Positions 12,928 to 25,203 of a DNA stretch of 64,000 bases are shown here, in pieces (position 1 is the stretch's first letter; the number at the start of each line of letters is the position of its first letter). Where the stretch lies: the NCBI GenBank assembly GCA_029204225.1, contig CM055108.1, positions 26,341,303-26,405,302 of the forward strand, in the 5' to 3' direction. Source of the stretch: Diphasiastrum complanatum (lineage: Eukaryota > Streptophyta > Lycopodiopsida > Lycopodiales > Lycopodiaceae). The position numbers were made by a program, and so were the translations under genes. The notes under the pieces are model-generated. The model worked only from the letters and a program-made list of their open reading frames with translations. It was not told the origin of the DNA and searched no databases.

Positions 12928-13636
12928 TAAATATATTAAGTGCGAGTGTCCTCGGCAATGGTGAAGAAACGTATTGTGGGACCCTGTAATTGCATGTACC
13001 CTCCTAAAATAGATCTGCCTCATGAAAGAATTTGTTTGTGACTTGATTGTTTGATAGCTTGTAGTAGTTGTAAGGAGTTATATTGGACACATGACATCAT
13101 TCGGTTCGCTAAGAATAGCCCAGTTTTGAGCCATATCAAGGGCTTCTTAAACATTTTTAATCTTCACGATAGATCTACAACTGCCACATATGGTATTCGT
13201 CATCTAACGATGGGCTGCTTATTGTAGCCACCCTCGCTGCTCCAGCGGCTCAGTGGGTGCTACAGCAGGTTGCCCTCCTTTGGCTGGTTGATACCTCTAG
13301 TACATATTTCATGGTTATTTAGGAACATCAGTTTGGCGAACTACTTTTAAATTTACCTAATTTTATGCTCACACAAATTAAGAAATGGAATGACACAAGG
13401 AAAGTTTGCTGGATTCCAATTCCCATTCAATCCATACTTGCAATTGGCTTTTCAGTAAGTCGTAACAACCTCCAGATGTTTTTAGAATGTATTTGGAAGA
13501 TGTCTTAAATGGCATAATATTGCACTTGATTTTTTTATACATGAGTTTATGGAGCACTAAATTAATTACACTTTTGTAAGATAATATTGCTATTTTTAAA
13601 AAATGACTGTAAGCAACTTAAAAAAAACAAAGTAAT
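12928..13636. other. Intronic DNA, nothing recognised
   Basis: No gene or element boundary is evident. Just to the right (13631-13661) an 8-bp inverted pair, AAAGTAAT and ATTACTTT, flanks a CCCGGG core. Confidence 0.4.
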
Positions 13637-13902
13637 GGATACCCGGGTGTATTACTTTGTGTTCATATTAAAAAGCATAAAATGCGGCTTCCCATCCGTG
13701 CTTCCATCGCTGCCCATTCTGCCTGCTTCACTGCCCATTCTGCATGCTCCGCTCTTCCATCGCACCAACCGCCCTCACCATTCTGCACCCTTGACTTTTT
13801 ATTGACTATGAAATGCCACATGGCTTTTTGAGATTGGATAATATAAATCCAAGTGCTCATTACACTTCATAAAGGTCATGTGAAAAAAAGTTGTGGGTAC
13901 CC

Positions 13903-14049
13903 ATTACGCAATGGAATGGGCCGGGTAGAAGTCCATTCTGCCCGGTTCGAATTTTCAGAATCATTTAGGCTCGGCCCATCCGGGCCTCGCCTAAAAATTC
14001 TGAATATCCTTACCGGGCAGAATGGCCTTGCCCGGCCCATTCCATAATA
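13903..14049. repeat. GC-rich hairpin element, copy 2
   Basis: It starts ATTACGCAATGGAATGGGCC and ends GGCCCATTCCATAATAA, a clear terminal inverted repeat. Inner blocks CCATTCTGCCCGG and CCGGGCAGAATGG are also inverted. The whole unit could fold into one long stem. It shares layout and sequence with copies 1 and 3. Confidence 0.8.
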
Positions 14050-14172
14050 AGTAAGGTTCACTTTTTATTTTTTGAAAGTTGCACAATTCCAAACCTACTA
14101 TTTTTGGAAAGTCACAGAATTCCAAATTTAATATATTTAAAAACACTTCTAAAAATAAAAAAAATCTGGGCG

Positions 14173-14281
14173 GTTATGGGAAGGCCCCGAGGCGAGGGCC
14201 TTCCAAGTTCCGCGGCTGGGAGGCGCCCTGGGTGCCTCCCATCCGGAGGGCCTCCGGCCTGGCCTTACCCTATATGTAATG
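14173..14281. repeat. GC-rich multi-hairpin element
   Basis: Three successive palindromes occur in about 110 bases: GGAAGGCCC/GGGCCTTCC, GGGAGGC/GCCTCCC and CCGGAGG/CCTCCGG. The outer edges (TTATGGG; CCCTATATGTAA) are weakly inverted. It is probably related in origin to the neighbouring hairpin elements. It lies within an otherwise AT-rich stretch, so the GC content stands out. Confidence 0.6.
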
Positions 14282-14519
14282 GATTCTTTGTGCTGATTAC
14301 GCCCAATTTTTGGGCTTTTTAAAAAGCATAAAATGTCACTGGATTTTTTAAAAAAAATTTCATAATTCTGAAGCACATTCCAAACGCGCGTCAAACTGCG
14401 CGTCAGTCCGCGTCAGACTGTGCGCGTCAGACTGCCACATGGCAGTTTCTCATTGGTCCAAAAAAACCCACACTGCTGATTATGCTTTGTAAATGGCATG
14501 TGGAAAAGTCAAAGACTCC

Positions 14520-14638
14520 ATTACGCAATGGAAGGAGCTGGGCACAGGCTATTCTGCCCGGTAAGGATTTCCAAACGCCCAAATTTTTTTGAAAATCCTC
14601 ACCGGGCAGAATGGCTTCTGCCCGGCTCCTTCCATAAT
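14520..14638. repeat. GC-rich hairpin element, copy 3
   Basis: It starts ATTACGCAATGGAAGGAGC and ends GCTCCTTCCATAAT. The inner blocks ATTCTGCCCGGTAAGGAT and ATCCTCACCGGGCAGAAT are inverted. At nearly full length the element is an imperfect palindrome of about 119 bases, with its centre near 14580. It lies about 170 bases from the donor site of exon 1. Confidence 0.82.
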
Positions 14639-14810
14639 TCATGTTGGAGTGTAATTCCCCAACATGAGATTGTGCTTGTGCATGCACAAATGAGCTGGTA
14701 GGGTGATAATTAACAACTGGTGTTTCGTTGAATGAGCACAATCCAGATAATTTTTGTCTTTCGAGCTGAAGCAATAATTTAAGGGAACATTACAAATTAA
14801 ATGAACTCAC

Positions 14811-15006
14811 CTCGCCGATCATGGTTGTGTTCAGACAGGCGGTAACGTCTATCGTTGACTGATGATTTTGTTGCAGTGCATCCGCCACAGAAACACAAAA
14901 ACAGCACAAATGTAACCGTAGCAAGCCATTTCAAGGACTCGCATACTTCGGCAACTCGGACCTGATCACATCCATATCTCCAACATTGAGTTTTCCCGGC
15001 ATTCAT
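14811..15006 (-). CDS. First exon of the LRR receptor-like kinase (signal peptide)
   Basis: The exon encodes 65 residues plus the first base of a Gly codon. The protein starts MNAGKTQCW and then has a hydrophobic core, WLATVTFVLFLCFCGG, followed by small residues and a polar segment. This is what a secretory signal peptide with a long n-region looks like. The downstream LRR exon lacks a signal of its own, so this exon supplies the missing part. The start at 15006 is chosen because it leaves the shortest n-region. In-frame upstream ATGs at 15045, 15072 and 15081 would lengthen it by 13, 22 or 25 residues, and the longest form begins MRRMRRSFT. With the start used here the spliced total is 3390 bases, an exact 1130 codons including the stop. 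Confidence 0.75.
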
Positions 15007-15081
15007 GTTTCCTTTTCTTTTACTCAAACTTGTCCTGACCTTCATGGCTGGAATGGTAAAACTTCTCCTCATCCTTCGCAA

Positions 15082-16086
15082 ATGCTTCTGATAATACCTG
15101 ACTGGATATGGCTTTTTACCCTCATCTGCAGATCAGATGTCCACCGCCAGTGCATATCTGGTAGATAAGCAGCTGTAGCGTTGTTCATTAAGCTAAGGTA
15201 GATCTAGCTCATTTGCAAGCATCTTCAATCTTGAGCATGTGTGATTTCACATGGAAGTTAGGATGATCTGATTGTGATTGATAGATACTTCTCCAATAAG
15301 TGGTGAGCTGCTTACTACTAGTTCCTTTCCTCTAAAGTGAGATTTTGAAAGTGCTACTCCAATTCACAACACATAAACGAGGACATAGGGGACCAAAAAT
15401 GCTAGCGATTGAAAAGTATCAAAACATAAACATCACGATGACTCAAGCATTCCCTGGTCAGCTATAATTCTTAGTGTTTAACAGTGATCGTGTATAGTCA
15501 TACAATTATAATGTGTATTTTAGAGCACAAACGTGAGTTCTTTTTACATAATATATAATAAAACACATTTTGACTAATCTATAAGAACGCAAGTTCAAAT
15601 AAGTGCATGCTAACTATCAAAAAACAATACTTATAATCTATTAAATTAACTCTTCTATTGTTTGTGTGCATGAATGTATATACATATATAAAGATATTAC
15701 ATATACAAAGTGCATCACATTAGAATTTGTAAAGTGGAAGTTATGAGGCTTCCAATTGATAAATGCCAATAGATCTAAGTTAAAAATATTAAATACAAAA
15801 ATGTTCACGATGTATCATGAAGTAAGGTTGGTCTTTGATTTCTCATCATCCACAAGTGCGAAAGCTTAGGTACCTTTTATACGTGCAAACAAACAAGAAC
15901 TTCAATGAAACAATTCCACATTCATAGTTTATACAACAATCATATTATTCTTTGTACCTTAGGAATCAAGATTTGTACATTCCAGGCTTGCAATGAAGGT
16001 TTAGTATTGTCATTAAAACCAAGATTCAATACTAAAAAATATTGATATTGCACTCTACAATTCACACTTTTTAAATAATTGACACT
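15082..16086. other. 5' flank of the receptor-kinase gene
   Basis: This is the presumed promoter and 5' untranslated region of the minus-strand receptor gene. I see no TATA box near the start codon. A TATATACATATATAAAG run at about 15677-15693 could act in either direction but is about 670 bases away. No other element is recognisable. Confidence 0.4.
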
Positions 16087-16132
16087 CATTAGGGGAAATA
16101 TGGGCTCAAAATGGGCCCTTTAAGAAGTTTGA
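16087..16132 (+). repeat. Left terminal inverted repeat of DNA transposon copy A
   Basis: CATTAGGGGAAATATGGG...GGGCCCTTTAAGAAG matches the ends of the 48308 and 59146 miniature elements and the end at 26388 (pattern CATTAGRGGA, then CAAAA, then GACCCTTTAAG) with several differences. It lies about 380 bases before a transposase-like gene. I could not find the matching right end. Confidence 0.5.
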
Positions 16133-16462
16133 CTTTAGAGAGAGGTTACGTAGAGAGAGTAAATGGAAACCGGTAACGTTTGGCTGCCATTTTTCGGGCT
16201 TCTGGTAATGCCCGCACTCTAACTATTGTCGTTTACTAGCTCTAACTTCAAGCATTAATTAGTTAAGTGTGCTTGTAATAACAAAAGACAAAAATTTTCT
16301 GCGTGTTTCAGCCGACTTATTATCTTGGTCTGCTCTTTGCAAAATATGTAGCGGGAGCACTATGAGCTCAAATGTTTGTATGCTCATAGTAAAATATGAG
16401 GTGGGAGAATGATGAGCTCGATATAGCCAAAAAGCCTGAGGTATTGAAGAAAAATCTTGTGA

Positions 16463-17570
16463 GATATTGTAGTTTCCAACAATGGAAAATCTCATTTGTA
16501 TGTTGAACTTCCTGTGGAATGTTATCAATTTTTAAAAAAAAATTCAAAAGTTGTAGAAAATGTTGCTTCACTGATTGAAGATTTGAAAAAACAGAATCAT
16601 AAGCATGTAGATTTGTGGGTAGATGGAACAATCTATCCTAAAGATCTAAGTACTAGTTTATGTCCAGACTTTAAGTCTATCAGTCATTTCCTTAGATTTG
16701 TATGTGAAAGACATAGAAGATTACTTGGATATTGTCAAAGGTTGCGAGATTTTGGCATGCATAATTCACAATTACTGTAATTACAATATGCTAATCAACA
16801 ACAACAACATGCTTATCAACAATTGCAACATTATGTGCAACAAATCATGAACAAAAATTTTGCACTGAGTGGCTCTATATTAGAACTAAATACAATAATC
16901 ACTAGCCTTTGGAGCTCAAAGTAAGATATGCTAGAATCATTGGAGAATTTACAATTTGAAAGTTTGAAATCCATTGCTGATGTAGATGGTATCAAAATGG
17001 CAATACTGAAAAAGAAAAGACAAAGGGTACCAAAGAAGAATATTGATGACTTATCCTTATGCAGGGCCAATCAGAAAAAAAGAATTCGAGCTTTCAAGTA
17101 TGACTGTTATTGAAGTTTGATTGCAAATTGTTGTTTTGAACTTGTTAGTTTTTTATGTAGTTATATGCATTTATATGACTAAACATTACTGTTTTGTGTA
17201 TTGCAGATCATGCTTGGTAGGAAAGGACTATTTGAAAGATCGTTTATGTATTGGAGAATCTTTAAGTTATGGTCTTCCAAAAACATTTGCAAGGGCATTG
17301 ATGAGAAATTATCGATTTGAGAAGATGAAAAATGAAATTGCAGGGATGGTTTTGAGTAAGGTGCAAACCTATTTAGATGCAAATGAAATACAAGGTGCAA
17401 GTGATCAAGTTGGAGTTAGCAGATTTGCTTATTCCACTGTTTTTCAGAATTGTACAAGAAGCATTTTCTCAAGTAAAGATTAAGAAGACTTATCTTCCTT
17501 GTCCATATCAAGTAACATTAGCAAGAAATTATGCTAATGAGAGATGTAAAATTGTATCCAATCCTTAGAA
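16463..17570 (+). pseudogene. Spliced transposase-like gene, DNA transposon copy A (N-terminal part)
   Basis: The frame 16463-17097 codes for about 210 residues and has two in-frame stops (taa at 16778 and near 16922). It includes a helical first part (VECYQFLKKNSKVVENVASL), a Gln-rich run near 16790-16850 and a basic segment (KKKRQRVPKKN). A donor at 17098 (AA|GTATGA) and acceptor at 17206 (TTGCAG|ATCA) remove 109 bases and restore a Lys codon. The second exon reads SCLVGKDYLKDRLCIG... and needs a frame change near 17440 to go on into the block LPCPYQVTLARNYANERC. This exon matches, block for block, the second exon of copy B at 26816 (LSALVAPRNIKDN...), with the intron at the same position and phase. 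The catalytic part is missing. The function is inferred; I do not recognise the superfamily. Confidence 0.55.
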
Positions 17571-17648
17571 CTTCTACATCAAATGGAAAATTGGTAGAAA
17601 GCTCAACAAACTCATAGAGATAAACTTACTGCTGATTTCTAGACCGCT

Positions 17649-17831
17649 ATGAAAAATGTTGTTGACACATCATTTCCAGCAAGAGAAAATATATGGTGTT
17701 CTATCTGTTTGCAGAATCACACTGCCAATGAATGTCCCCAATTGAAACACCATTATTTGGTAGAATCCAAACTCATGTATCGACCATACCATGATTACAA
17801 TCCACAACAACCTATGTCGCGACTGTCGTGA
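17649..17831 (+). pseudogene. Zinc-knuckle-like fragment (CxxC-H-C)
   Basis: A 60-codon open frame contains WCSICLQNHTANECP, a Cys-x2-Cys-x3-His-x4-Cys arrangement one residue shorter than a standard CCHC knuckle, followed by a Tyr/Pro/Gln-rich end. It could be the zinc-binding part of the upstream transposase-like gene or a leftover retroelement gag knuckle. I cannot decide between these. Confidence 0.35.
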
Positions 17832-18560
17832 CACACCAAATTATGTTTTAAGGTATTTAATGTAGTATATAAGATGTCGTTCCCCATAAAGAGAGAATTA
17901 ATGTCATTATAGTCATGGAAATTGTCATTCTATGTAAAAGATAGTTAACTGGTTATCAAAGGATATTTAGTTTAGGCAGCCAGTACAACCTTTTCAATAT
18001 TAAACAATGATCTCACTATTACTGATAGATTATTTACTGATAGATTATTGATAGTGGTTCTCTCCCATACATTGCCATGCATGACCATAATCGGATTGAG
18101 CGACTACAGTCACTACACACATGACCAGATCAACCACAAGTTCCAAGATTATACTTTCTCCAGTTCTGTCTCAGTAGCTAAGCAACCTACAAAATGACTC
18201 AGGGAATCAAACATTCCCTCTCATCCTACTTCGCATAATTTGATCGAACGCACATTTGTATAGTTATGAATCAATTCAGAAGTATGCTTCAATATGGTTT
18301 GGATTTGAACTGTCTCAATAGCCATCATTCAATCTTTACCAAACATTCATCATTTACTTGAAAGAGACAGAGCTTACATAATTCATGCAAACTCTGAAAA
18401 AATAGTGTGTACCAAACCCATTCAATCACTTATAGAGCATAAACCATTCATACAATTAAGCACCAAGGTATTTGCTTACTCTTATTAAAATCATGAGTAC
18501 AGTGGCTCTTTATAGTCTCGCGACTATGGTTAACTGTTTAACTATCATAACTGATGTAAC
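17832..18560. other. Non-coding DNA, nothing recognised
   Basis: There is no open frame of note and no recognisable element end. Confidence 0.4.
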
Positions 18561-19548
18561 TACTGTTCTCGGATTTGGATAATTTTTTTGACATTGGATC
18601 AAATCAGATCGGCGAGTCTATAAATTCCGATCTTCTAAAAATCTGATCCTTAGTAAAAATCTGATCCAGTCAGAAATTTGACCCAAATCGATTTTGTTGG
18701 CTGATTTTGACGAATCCCCAAGATACTCGGCCAGAGCTACCCAAGAGCACCTCTCACCTTAGACTGAGGAGGTCTCTGAGAAGATGAGACGAATGAAGAT
18801 TGAGAGCCGAGGAATACTAGTCAGTATTGTCAAGTAGAAACTGTGTATCATGGTGAATCACGGAAGATGGAATGACCATGTAGGAGCTAGTATTTCTAGG
18901 CAAAGTAATAGATGCAGCCTACATCTCTTAAAGAAAGTAGAGTGAGCCACCTTTTGATGGTGACCTCTAGTGGAGAGCATTATTCCACTTGTAATTTTTG
19001 TAATGTGGAAATGCCACTAGGATGCCACCTAAGAAGCTCTCTTGTTTATTTAAGAGACTCCCTCTTTGTGAAGAGGACCTTTTTGTGTATTGTATCAACT
19101 CCATGCTGAAATAAGAAGAGCCTCCATGAGTTAGGTGCATCCATTGAGCTCTTTGGTCATGCTTGTTTCTTGAGTGATGCATTCATGATCTTGCCTTTCT
19201 CTCCTTTGTGTGTGGTTGTGGTTTGTAGAGTGGATTAGATTTCCTACTTTTCTAGAGTGGATTAGTTTTCATTTCTTGTTTGTGGATTGATGTAGGAATT
19301 AGCATTCAAGTAAACTAAATGGGCTAGAAATGTGGTATAAATCCTGCATATCCTCCAACATTCTAGTTCTTGATGTTCTTGGAATGTCCGAGAATCAAAA
19401 GACTGGTTGGTTTCTTGATTCTTGGACTTCCAAAATGCTGTAGATTAGTTTCTTGTTTAAGTTTTGTGGATTAATACAGGTGTAGCTTAGTTGTAGAATG
19501 TTTAGAATATGATCGTAACTTGTTTTTAGAGTAGCTAGTTGTAGAAAC
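18561..19548 (+). repeat. LTR-like sequence, left part (split by a Copia insertion)
   Basis: The stretch has LTR-like composition: a TTATTTAAGAGACTCCC promoter-like block near 19047, followed by a transcript-start-like region and repeated TAGAGTGGATTAG blocks near 19235-19265. It may continue after the Copia insertion at 25204-25400. No internal coding region or clear TG/CA boundary is seen. A solo LTR is a plausible but unproven reading. Confidence 0.3.
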
Positions 19549-20193
19549 TGTGAAAGATTCTAGATCCTTAAGATCCAATCTACTTGAATGATCTTTGGTT
19601 AGAAAGAGAAATACACTACCAATTTCACCAATGTAGAAAAATCAGCATCTACACACAATTTGAGATGCAAACACTAATTGAACTTGATCAAACTTGAATG
19701 AAATGATTATGTACTGTTGCTGTCCGTACAAAACCAGCAAGCTACTGTATTTCACACGTGTGGATCCAAAAATAGCAAATATAGATCATTCTACACATAG
19801 AATTGCAAACAATCACCAAGATAGTGCACCAATGGATAGTAGAACCCAAGAGAACCATGTATAAGCATGAAATGAGATAGAGAAGAGAGAAGATGACTCT
19901 CTCCATGAGTTACATCCTTCTATAGCAGGTCCAAACCCTATTTGGCCACTTGGCTTTCCCACCAAAATGCTAACCCTACCAATTTTGGGTCTAGATTCAA
20001 TGTACCCAACTTATTCAAATTGAATCTACTCAAACTCGCATTCTATCTTTCCCACACTTTCAAAAAGCGTTTATTCAAATGAAATTTAGACTAATGAACT
20101 TTGAAAAGTCAACCTCTAAGTCTAAAACAAGTTTTGGCTTCAATATGCCAAATATGAAAATATTGCAAAATGAAACTAGTTGAATCTTTCACA
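19549..20193 (-). repeat. 3' LTR of the Copia element (645 bp)
   Basis: It runs from TGTGAAAGATTCTAG to GAATCTTTCACA. The adjoining CTCCCTCTTCAACTAG is the polypurine tract on the minus strand. Confidence 0.95.
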
Positions 20194-23100
20194 CTCCCTC
20201 TTCAACTAGTTTTAGCATAGACTTTGATAATACTCCAAGTGAAGCCCTATGCTTCATGAACAAGTCTTTTCTCAATGCTTTGGTGAAGATATCAGCTACA
20301 CATTCCTTTGAAGACACATGTTGAAGCTCCACCTCCTTTGCAATGACTCGCTCCCTCACAAAATGATATTGTATCTCAATATGCTTGCTCCTAGCATGAA
20401 AGATAGGATTGGATGCCATTCTTTGGGCTGATTGATTGTCACAAAAGATGATTGGGCTCTCTGAAAAATCCAGCAAGTGAAGATCCTTGATCATCCTCTT
20501 GATCCATACCATCTCCTTTGTGCAATGTGTAAGAGCTTTGTACTCGGCCTCACTAGATGACAATGAGATAGTGGCTTGTTTCCCTCATACAATATGCCAA
20601 AATCTCGAGTTCCAATGATGTACCTCAAAACTCGCTTTTCTAGCTTCCAATGCTCCTCACTAGGATCTTGCATGAATTGACTCAATCTTCCAACACAATA
20701 GCTTAGATAAGGTCTAGTAATGGTTCAATAGATGAGTGAACCAACTAGCTTTCTATAGAGAGTAATGTCCTTGAAGGATCTTTCATTACCTCTTATAGTA
20801 AGCTTTACATGAGACTCCATAGGTGTATCAATAGCTTTTGCATCTACCATATGAAATCTTTCTAGAATAGAATTAGCATACTTCTCTTGACAAATGAAAG
20901 TAGATTGAGAAGATCTAATGACTTCTATTCCTAAAATGTAATGCAAATTAACAAGATCATGCACCTCAAACTCCTTCTTAAGAGCATTCTTGATATCCTC
21001 CACATCTTGATTGTCTCCACCACTCAAGATGATATCATTCACATAGATTAGCAAGATGGTAGCATCATTTCCAGCAAACCTATAATAAAGTGAATGATCA
21101 TACTCACTCATAACAAAGCCTTGAGAGAGTAAAAAAGTGTTAAGCTTAGCATACCAACTCCTTGGTTCTTGCTTAAGGCCATACAAACTCTTTTGTAGAA
21201 GACACACATGATTTGGCTTTGTTGATGAGATGTAGCTCTCGGGTTGCTCCATGTATACTTCCTCCTCAAGATCACCATTCAAGAATGCATTTGAAATGTC
21301 CATTTGCCATAGATCCCATCCATAAAGTGTAGCAAGTGAAATGATGACTCAAATGCTTACCATCTTTGCCACGGGTGCAAAGGTCTCATCATAGTCAATT
21401 CCTTGTTGTTGAGCATATCCTTTTGCCACTAGCCTTGCCTTGTACTTGTTGATAGATCCATCTTGGTTTGTCTTCACCTTGAAGATCCATTTGCATCCAA
21501 TAGCTTTCTTGTCCTTAGGCAACTCCACCAATCTCCATGTTCCATTCTTCATAAGAGCTTGATACTCAAGATCCATTGCTTGGATCCACTCCTCTTCTTT
21601 CCTTGCCTGATCTACACTTGTAGGCTCATCCAAAGAGGTTAGGAAAGCAACATAATCTCCAGAAACTACTTGCTTACCCTTTTGATCATATGTGAGCCTT
21701 GAAGGTACTTGTCTTTCTCTTGATGTTCTCCTTGGCTTTTGACTTGATGAAGGTCCATCATCACCACCATCCAAAGTAGGATCCTTCTCATCAACATCAA
21801 GAATGTTAGAACCATCTACTTTACCATCAATCATGCTTGAAGACACCTTTGGAATGTTTCCCTCATCAAAAATGACATCTTTACCAACAATCACTTAGTT
21901 AGTAGAAGGAATGTAAACCTTGTAGGCTTTACTCACCTCACTATATCCAACAAAAATACCTCTTCTTGAAGATGGATCCTCCTTGGTCCTATCATCAAGA
22001 GTAATGTTGACATAGCATGTGCATCCAAAGGTTCTTAGAAAGTTGACACTCGGCCTCCTCTTGAATAGCATCTCAAAAGGTGTCCTTCCATCCAAAATAG
22101 CACTCGGCCACCTATTGCACAAGAAATTGGCACACAACAAAGCTTGATCCCAAAATGGTTTGTCAAGATTAGCACTTAACCTCATAGCTTTAGCACTTTC
22201 ACATAAAGTTCTATTCTTCCTTTCAGTCACTCCATTTTGTTGTGGGGTCCTTGATGTTGTATACTCCCTCTTGATCCCATGCTCATCACAAAAGGCCTTG
22301 AACTTGTTAGATATGTACTCACCACCATTGTCACCTCTCAAGCACTTGATCTTTGTGGAAAATTGGTTCTCCCTTGCATTCTTGAACTTGACAAAGACAT
22401 CATACACTTCATCCTTGCTCTTTAGTAGATAGATCCAACAAAATCTACTAAAATAATCAATGAATGTTACATACATCTTAGCTCCACTATTGCTAATTGT
22501 AGTAAATCCATGAATATCCGAATGTACAAGTTGAAAAGGCTTTGTAGATCTAGAAATAGATCTAGTATAAGGTAGTCTATGTGACTTAGACAAAGCACAA
22601 GACTCACAAACATGCTTGTCATTACTTAAGAAACTTGGAAGACCAATCACAACCTTCTTCCTTGCCATTACCTCCAATGACTTGAAGTTGAGGTGTCCCA
22701 TCCTTTTGTGCCAAACCTCTTGAATAGAAATTTGCTCCCTTGCAACACATCCAACTTGGTTAGCAATAACACAAGCATCAAGTTTGAACAACTTCCCTTG
22801 CCTTTTACCTTTTCCAATCAAGACATCCTTCCTTTTGATCAAACAAGCATCTCCATCAAACTCCACCTTGAGGCCCTTACTTAGCATTTGACTCACACTA
22901 AGCAAATTCTTGATAATAGATGGAATAAACAAGACATCCTCCAAATGAACATTCCTATTTGTAGAGAGAGAAATAGGAATTGTGCCAATCCCTTTGATTG
23001 CACACTCACCATCATTGGCCGTGTAGATCACCCTCTTGTCATCTCCATATGCCAACAAAGAAGTGAAGTACTCTTTGTGAAAGGTCATGTGTGAACTTGC

Positions 23101-24548
23101 TCCACTATCAATCCACCAAGGATCTAGATCTCCATCATTAGCAAGCATACATGGAGACATCACAAAAGCATCATCATTTTCATCTTGCACATCCAAACCA
23201 TCCTTATCAAGAGTAAGATTACCTTGCTTGTCTCCTTGATCTCTCTTCTTCTTGTAGCACTCACTTGCAAAGTGTCCTTTGATGCCACAATAGAAGCATT
23301 TGAGCTTTGATCTATCCTTCTTTTTGCCACTTGAAGAAGCATCCACTTGATCTTGCCTCTAGACCACTTGCTTTTGGTTTTGCCCTTGAATTTGCCCTTT
23401 GTGAACATAGCATCCTCTTGAAGTGTCGATGTAGATCCACCTCTTGCTTGAAGCCTATATTCCTCATTGATCAAGATCTCTTGAGACATTAAGAATCACT
23501 TGAATAAGCTCTCCTTCCTTAATGCTTTCATCTATGCAAGCTAACTCATCATTCAATGCTTTCATTCTCAAAACAAAAGTACTTGGACTTTCTTCATTCT
23601 TTTGCAAACAAGAAAAGATTTGCCTTCTTAGAGTCAACAGTCTAGAAGTAGACTTGGATTCATAAAGCTTCTTCAATGAATTCCAAGCTTCCAAAGATGA
23701 TGTGCACTTACCAACTTCCTTGAGAAGTTCATTGGTAACATTCATCTTATCATGTGTAGAGCCTTCTTGGCCCTCTTGTCATACCTCAATTGATCTTGTT
23801 GTGTTGCTGGTCTCTCCTTCAAACCTACAACAATATCCAAAACATCATTCATCTCAAGAAGTGACTCCATCCTCACTTTCCATAATGAATAGTTACTTGA
23901 GGTAAGCCTATCATTGGCTTCCAACATGACTCCAATTGAGGTTTCCATGTAGCAATGACCTGATCTTCCCTTTCAACCTATTTCAATGCACAAAGCACTC
24001 CTTTGAACAACAACAAATGCTTCCAAAAGAAATCACCAAGATTTGAAACTATCTCACAAATTCTCTTCTAGCACTTATCCAAGCAAATCAACACATAGAA
24101 TCATGGAATCTTGATCAACCTATGATCTATCCTCAATTTAATGACTTTTTCCACTTCCTAAGATTGAAACACACTCAAATGAAGTCCAGCAACCTCACTA
24201 TCTAGAGATCCAATCAAAATTAGGGTTTTGACAAAATCACAAAAAATTGACTATTCCAAATCTACATGCAAATGCTGAAAAATTGATATGCAATCTATAA
24301 GCCACCACTTAGGCTGAACCAATGATCCAAAAATTGGCCAAATCCAGCATGTGAATTCAAAAAACGGAATTGAACAAGTATATTGACCTATTTAGTGTTT
24401 TGATCTACAAAAGATCCAATCTACAAAAGCAAAAAATCCGATTTTGGTGTAGAATCCTCTCTAGCATGCTCTAGACTTGATATCTTCACCAAATCATTGA
24501 TAGATCTGATTTCCTCCTTCATAACCTGAAACACAAGCTCTGATACCA

Positions 24549-25198
24549 TGTGAAAGATTTTAGATCCTTAAGATCCAATCTACTCGAATGATCTTTGGTT
24601 AGAAAGAGAAATACACTACCAATTTCACCAATGTAGAAAAATCAGCATCTACACACAATTTGAGATGCAAACACTAATAAAACTTGATCAAACTTGAATG
24701 AAATGATTATGTACTGTTTCTGTCTGTACAAAACCAGCAATCTACTGTATTTCACACGTGTGGATCCAAAAATAGCAAATATAGATCATTCTACACATAG
24801 AATTGCAAGCAATCACCAACATAGTGCACCAATGGATAGTAGAACCCAAGAGAACCATGTATAAGCATGAAATGAGATAGAGAAGAGAGAATATGACTCT
24901 CTCCATGAGTTACATCCTTTTATAGCAGGTCCAAACCCTATTTGGCCACTTGGCTTTCCCACCAAAATGCTAACCCTACCAATTTTGGGTCTAGATTCAA
25001 TGTACCCAACTTATTCAAATTGAATCTACTCAAACTCGCATTCTATCTTTCCCACACTTTCAAAAAGTGTTTATTCAAATGAAATTCAGACTAATGAACT
25101 TTGAAAAGTCAACCTCTAAGTCTAAAACAAGTTTTGGCCTCAATATGCCAAATATGGAAATATTGCAAAATGTGATGATACTAGTTGAATCTTTCACA
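24549..25198 (-). repeat. 5' LTR of the Copia element (650 bp)
   Basis: It runs from TGTGAAAGATTTTAG to GAATCTTTCACA and is nearly identical to the partner LTR. A CTATAAAAGGATG promoter-like block lies in the middle (minus strand, near 24920). Confidence 0.95.
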
Positions 25199-25203
25199 GA
25201 AAC

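Larger units (their letters stand above)
8231..14810 (-). other. Intron of the receptor-kinase gene (6580 bp)
   Basis: Donor (minus strand): CGGCGAG|GTGAGTTC at 14811/14810, close to the plant consensus. Acceptor: TTTTGTGTGTCCAG|GATTACAG at 8231/8230. Both sit in phase 1 and together restore a Gly codon, so the frames join exactly. The intron carries tandem duplications, a CA/CT microsatellite, a Copia fossil on the opposite strand and five GC-rich hairpin elements. Long, repeat-filled introns are common in gymnosperms. The junction is inferred from sequence, not from transcripts. Confidence 0.8.
19549..25198 (-). mobile_element. Ty1/Copia element, whole length with target duplications (fossil)
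   Basis: Both LTRs, the primer site, the polypurine tract and GAAAC target duplications (19544-19548 and 25199-25203) are present. The primer site TGGTATCAGAGC (24537-24548, complementary to initiator tRNA-Met) adjoins the 5' LTR. Reading leftward: gag with a zinc knuckle (CFYCGIKGHFASEC, about 23290), protease (WIDSGASSH, about 23110), integrase (about 22720-22000), reverse transcriptase (about 21600-20730) and RNase H (about 20563-20200). The coding region is broken at about six places. The two LTRs differ at roughly 16 of 645 positions by eye plus one small indel, about 2.5%. This makes it one of the younger insertions here. It interrupts an older LTR-like sequence. Confidence 0.95.

Noticed and set aside
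12811-13023. 70-codon minus-strand frame rich in Gly, Ala and Pro
   Set aside because: It is an artefact of the GC-rich inverted-repeat element at 12810.
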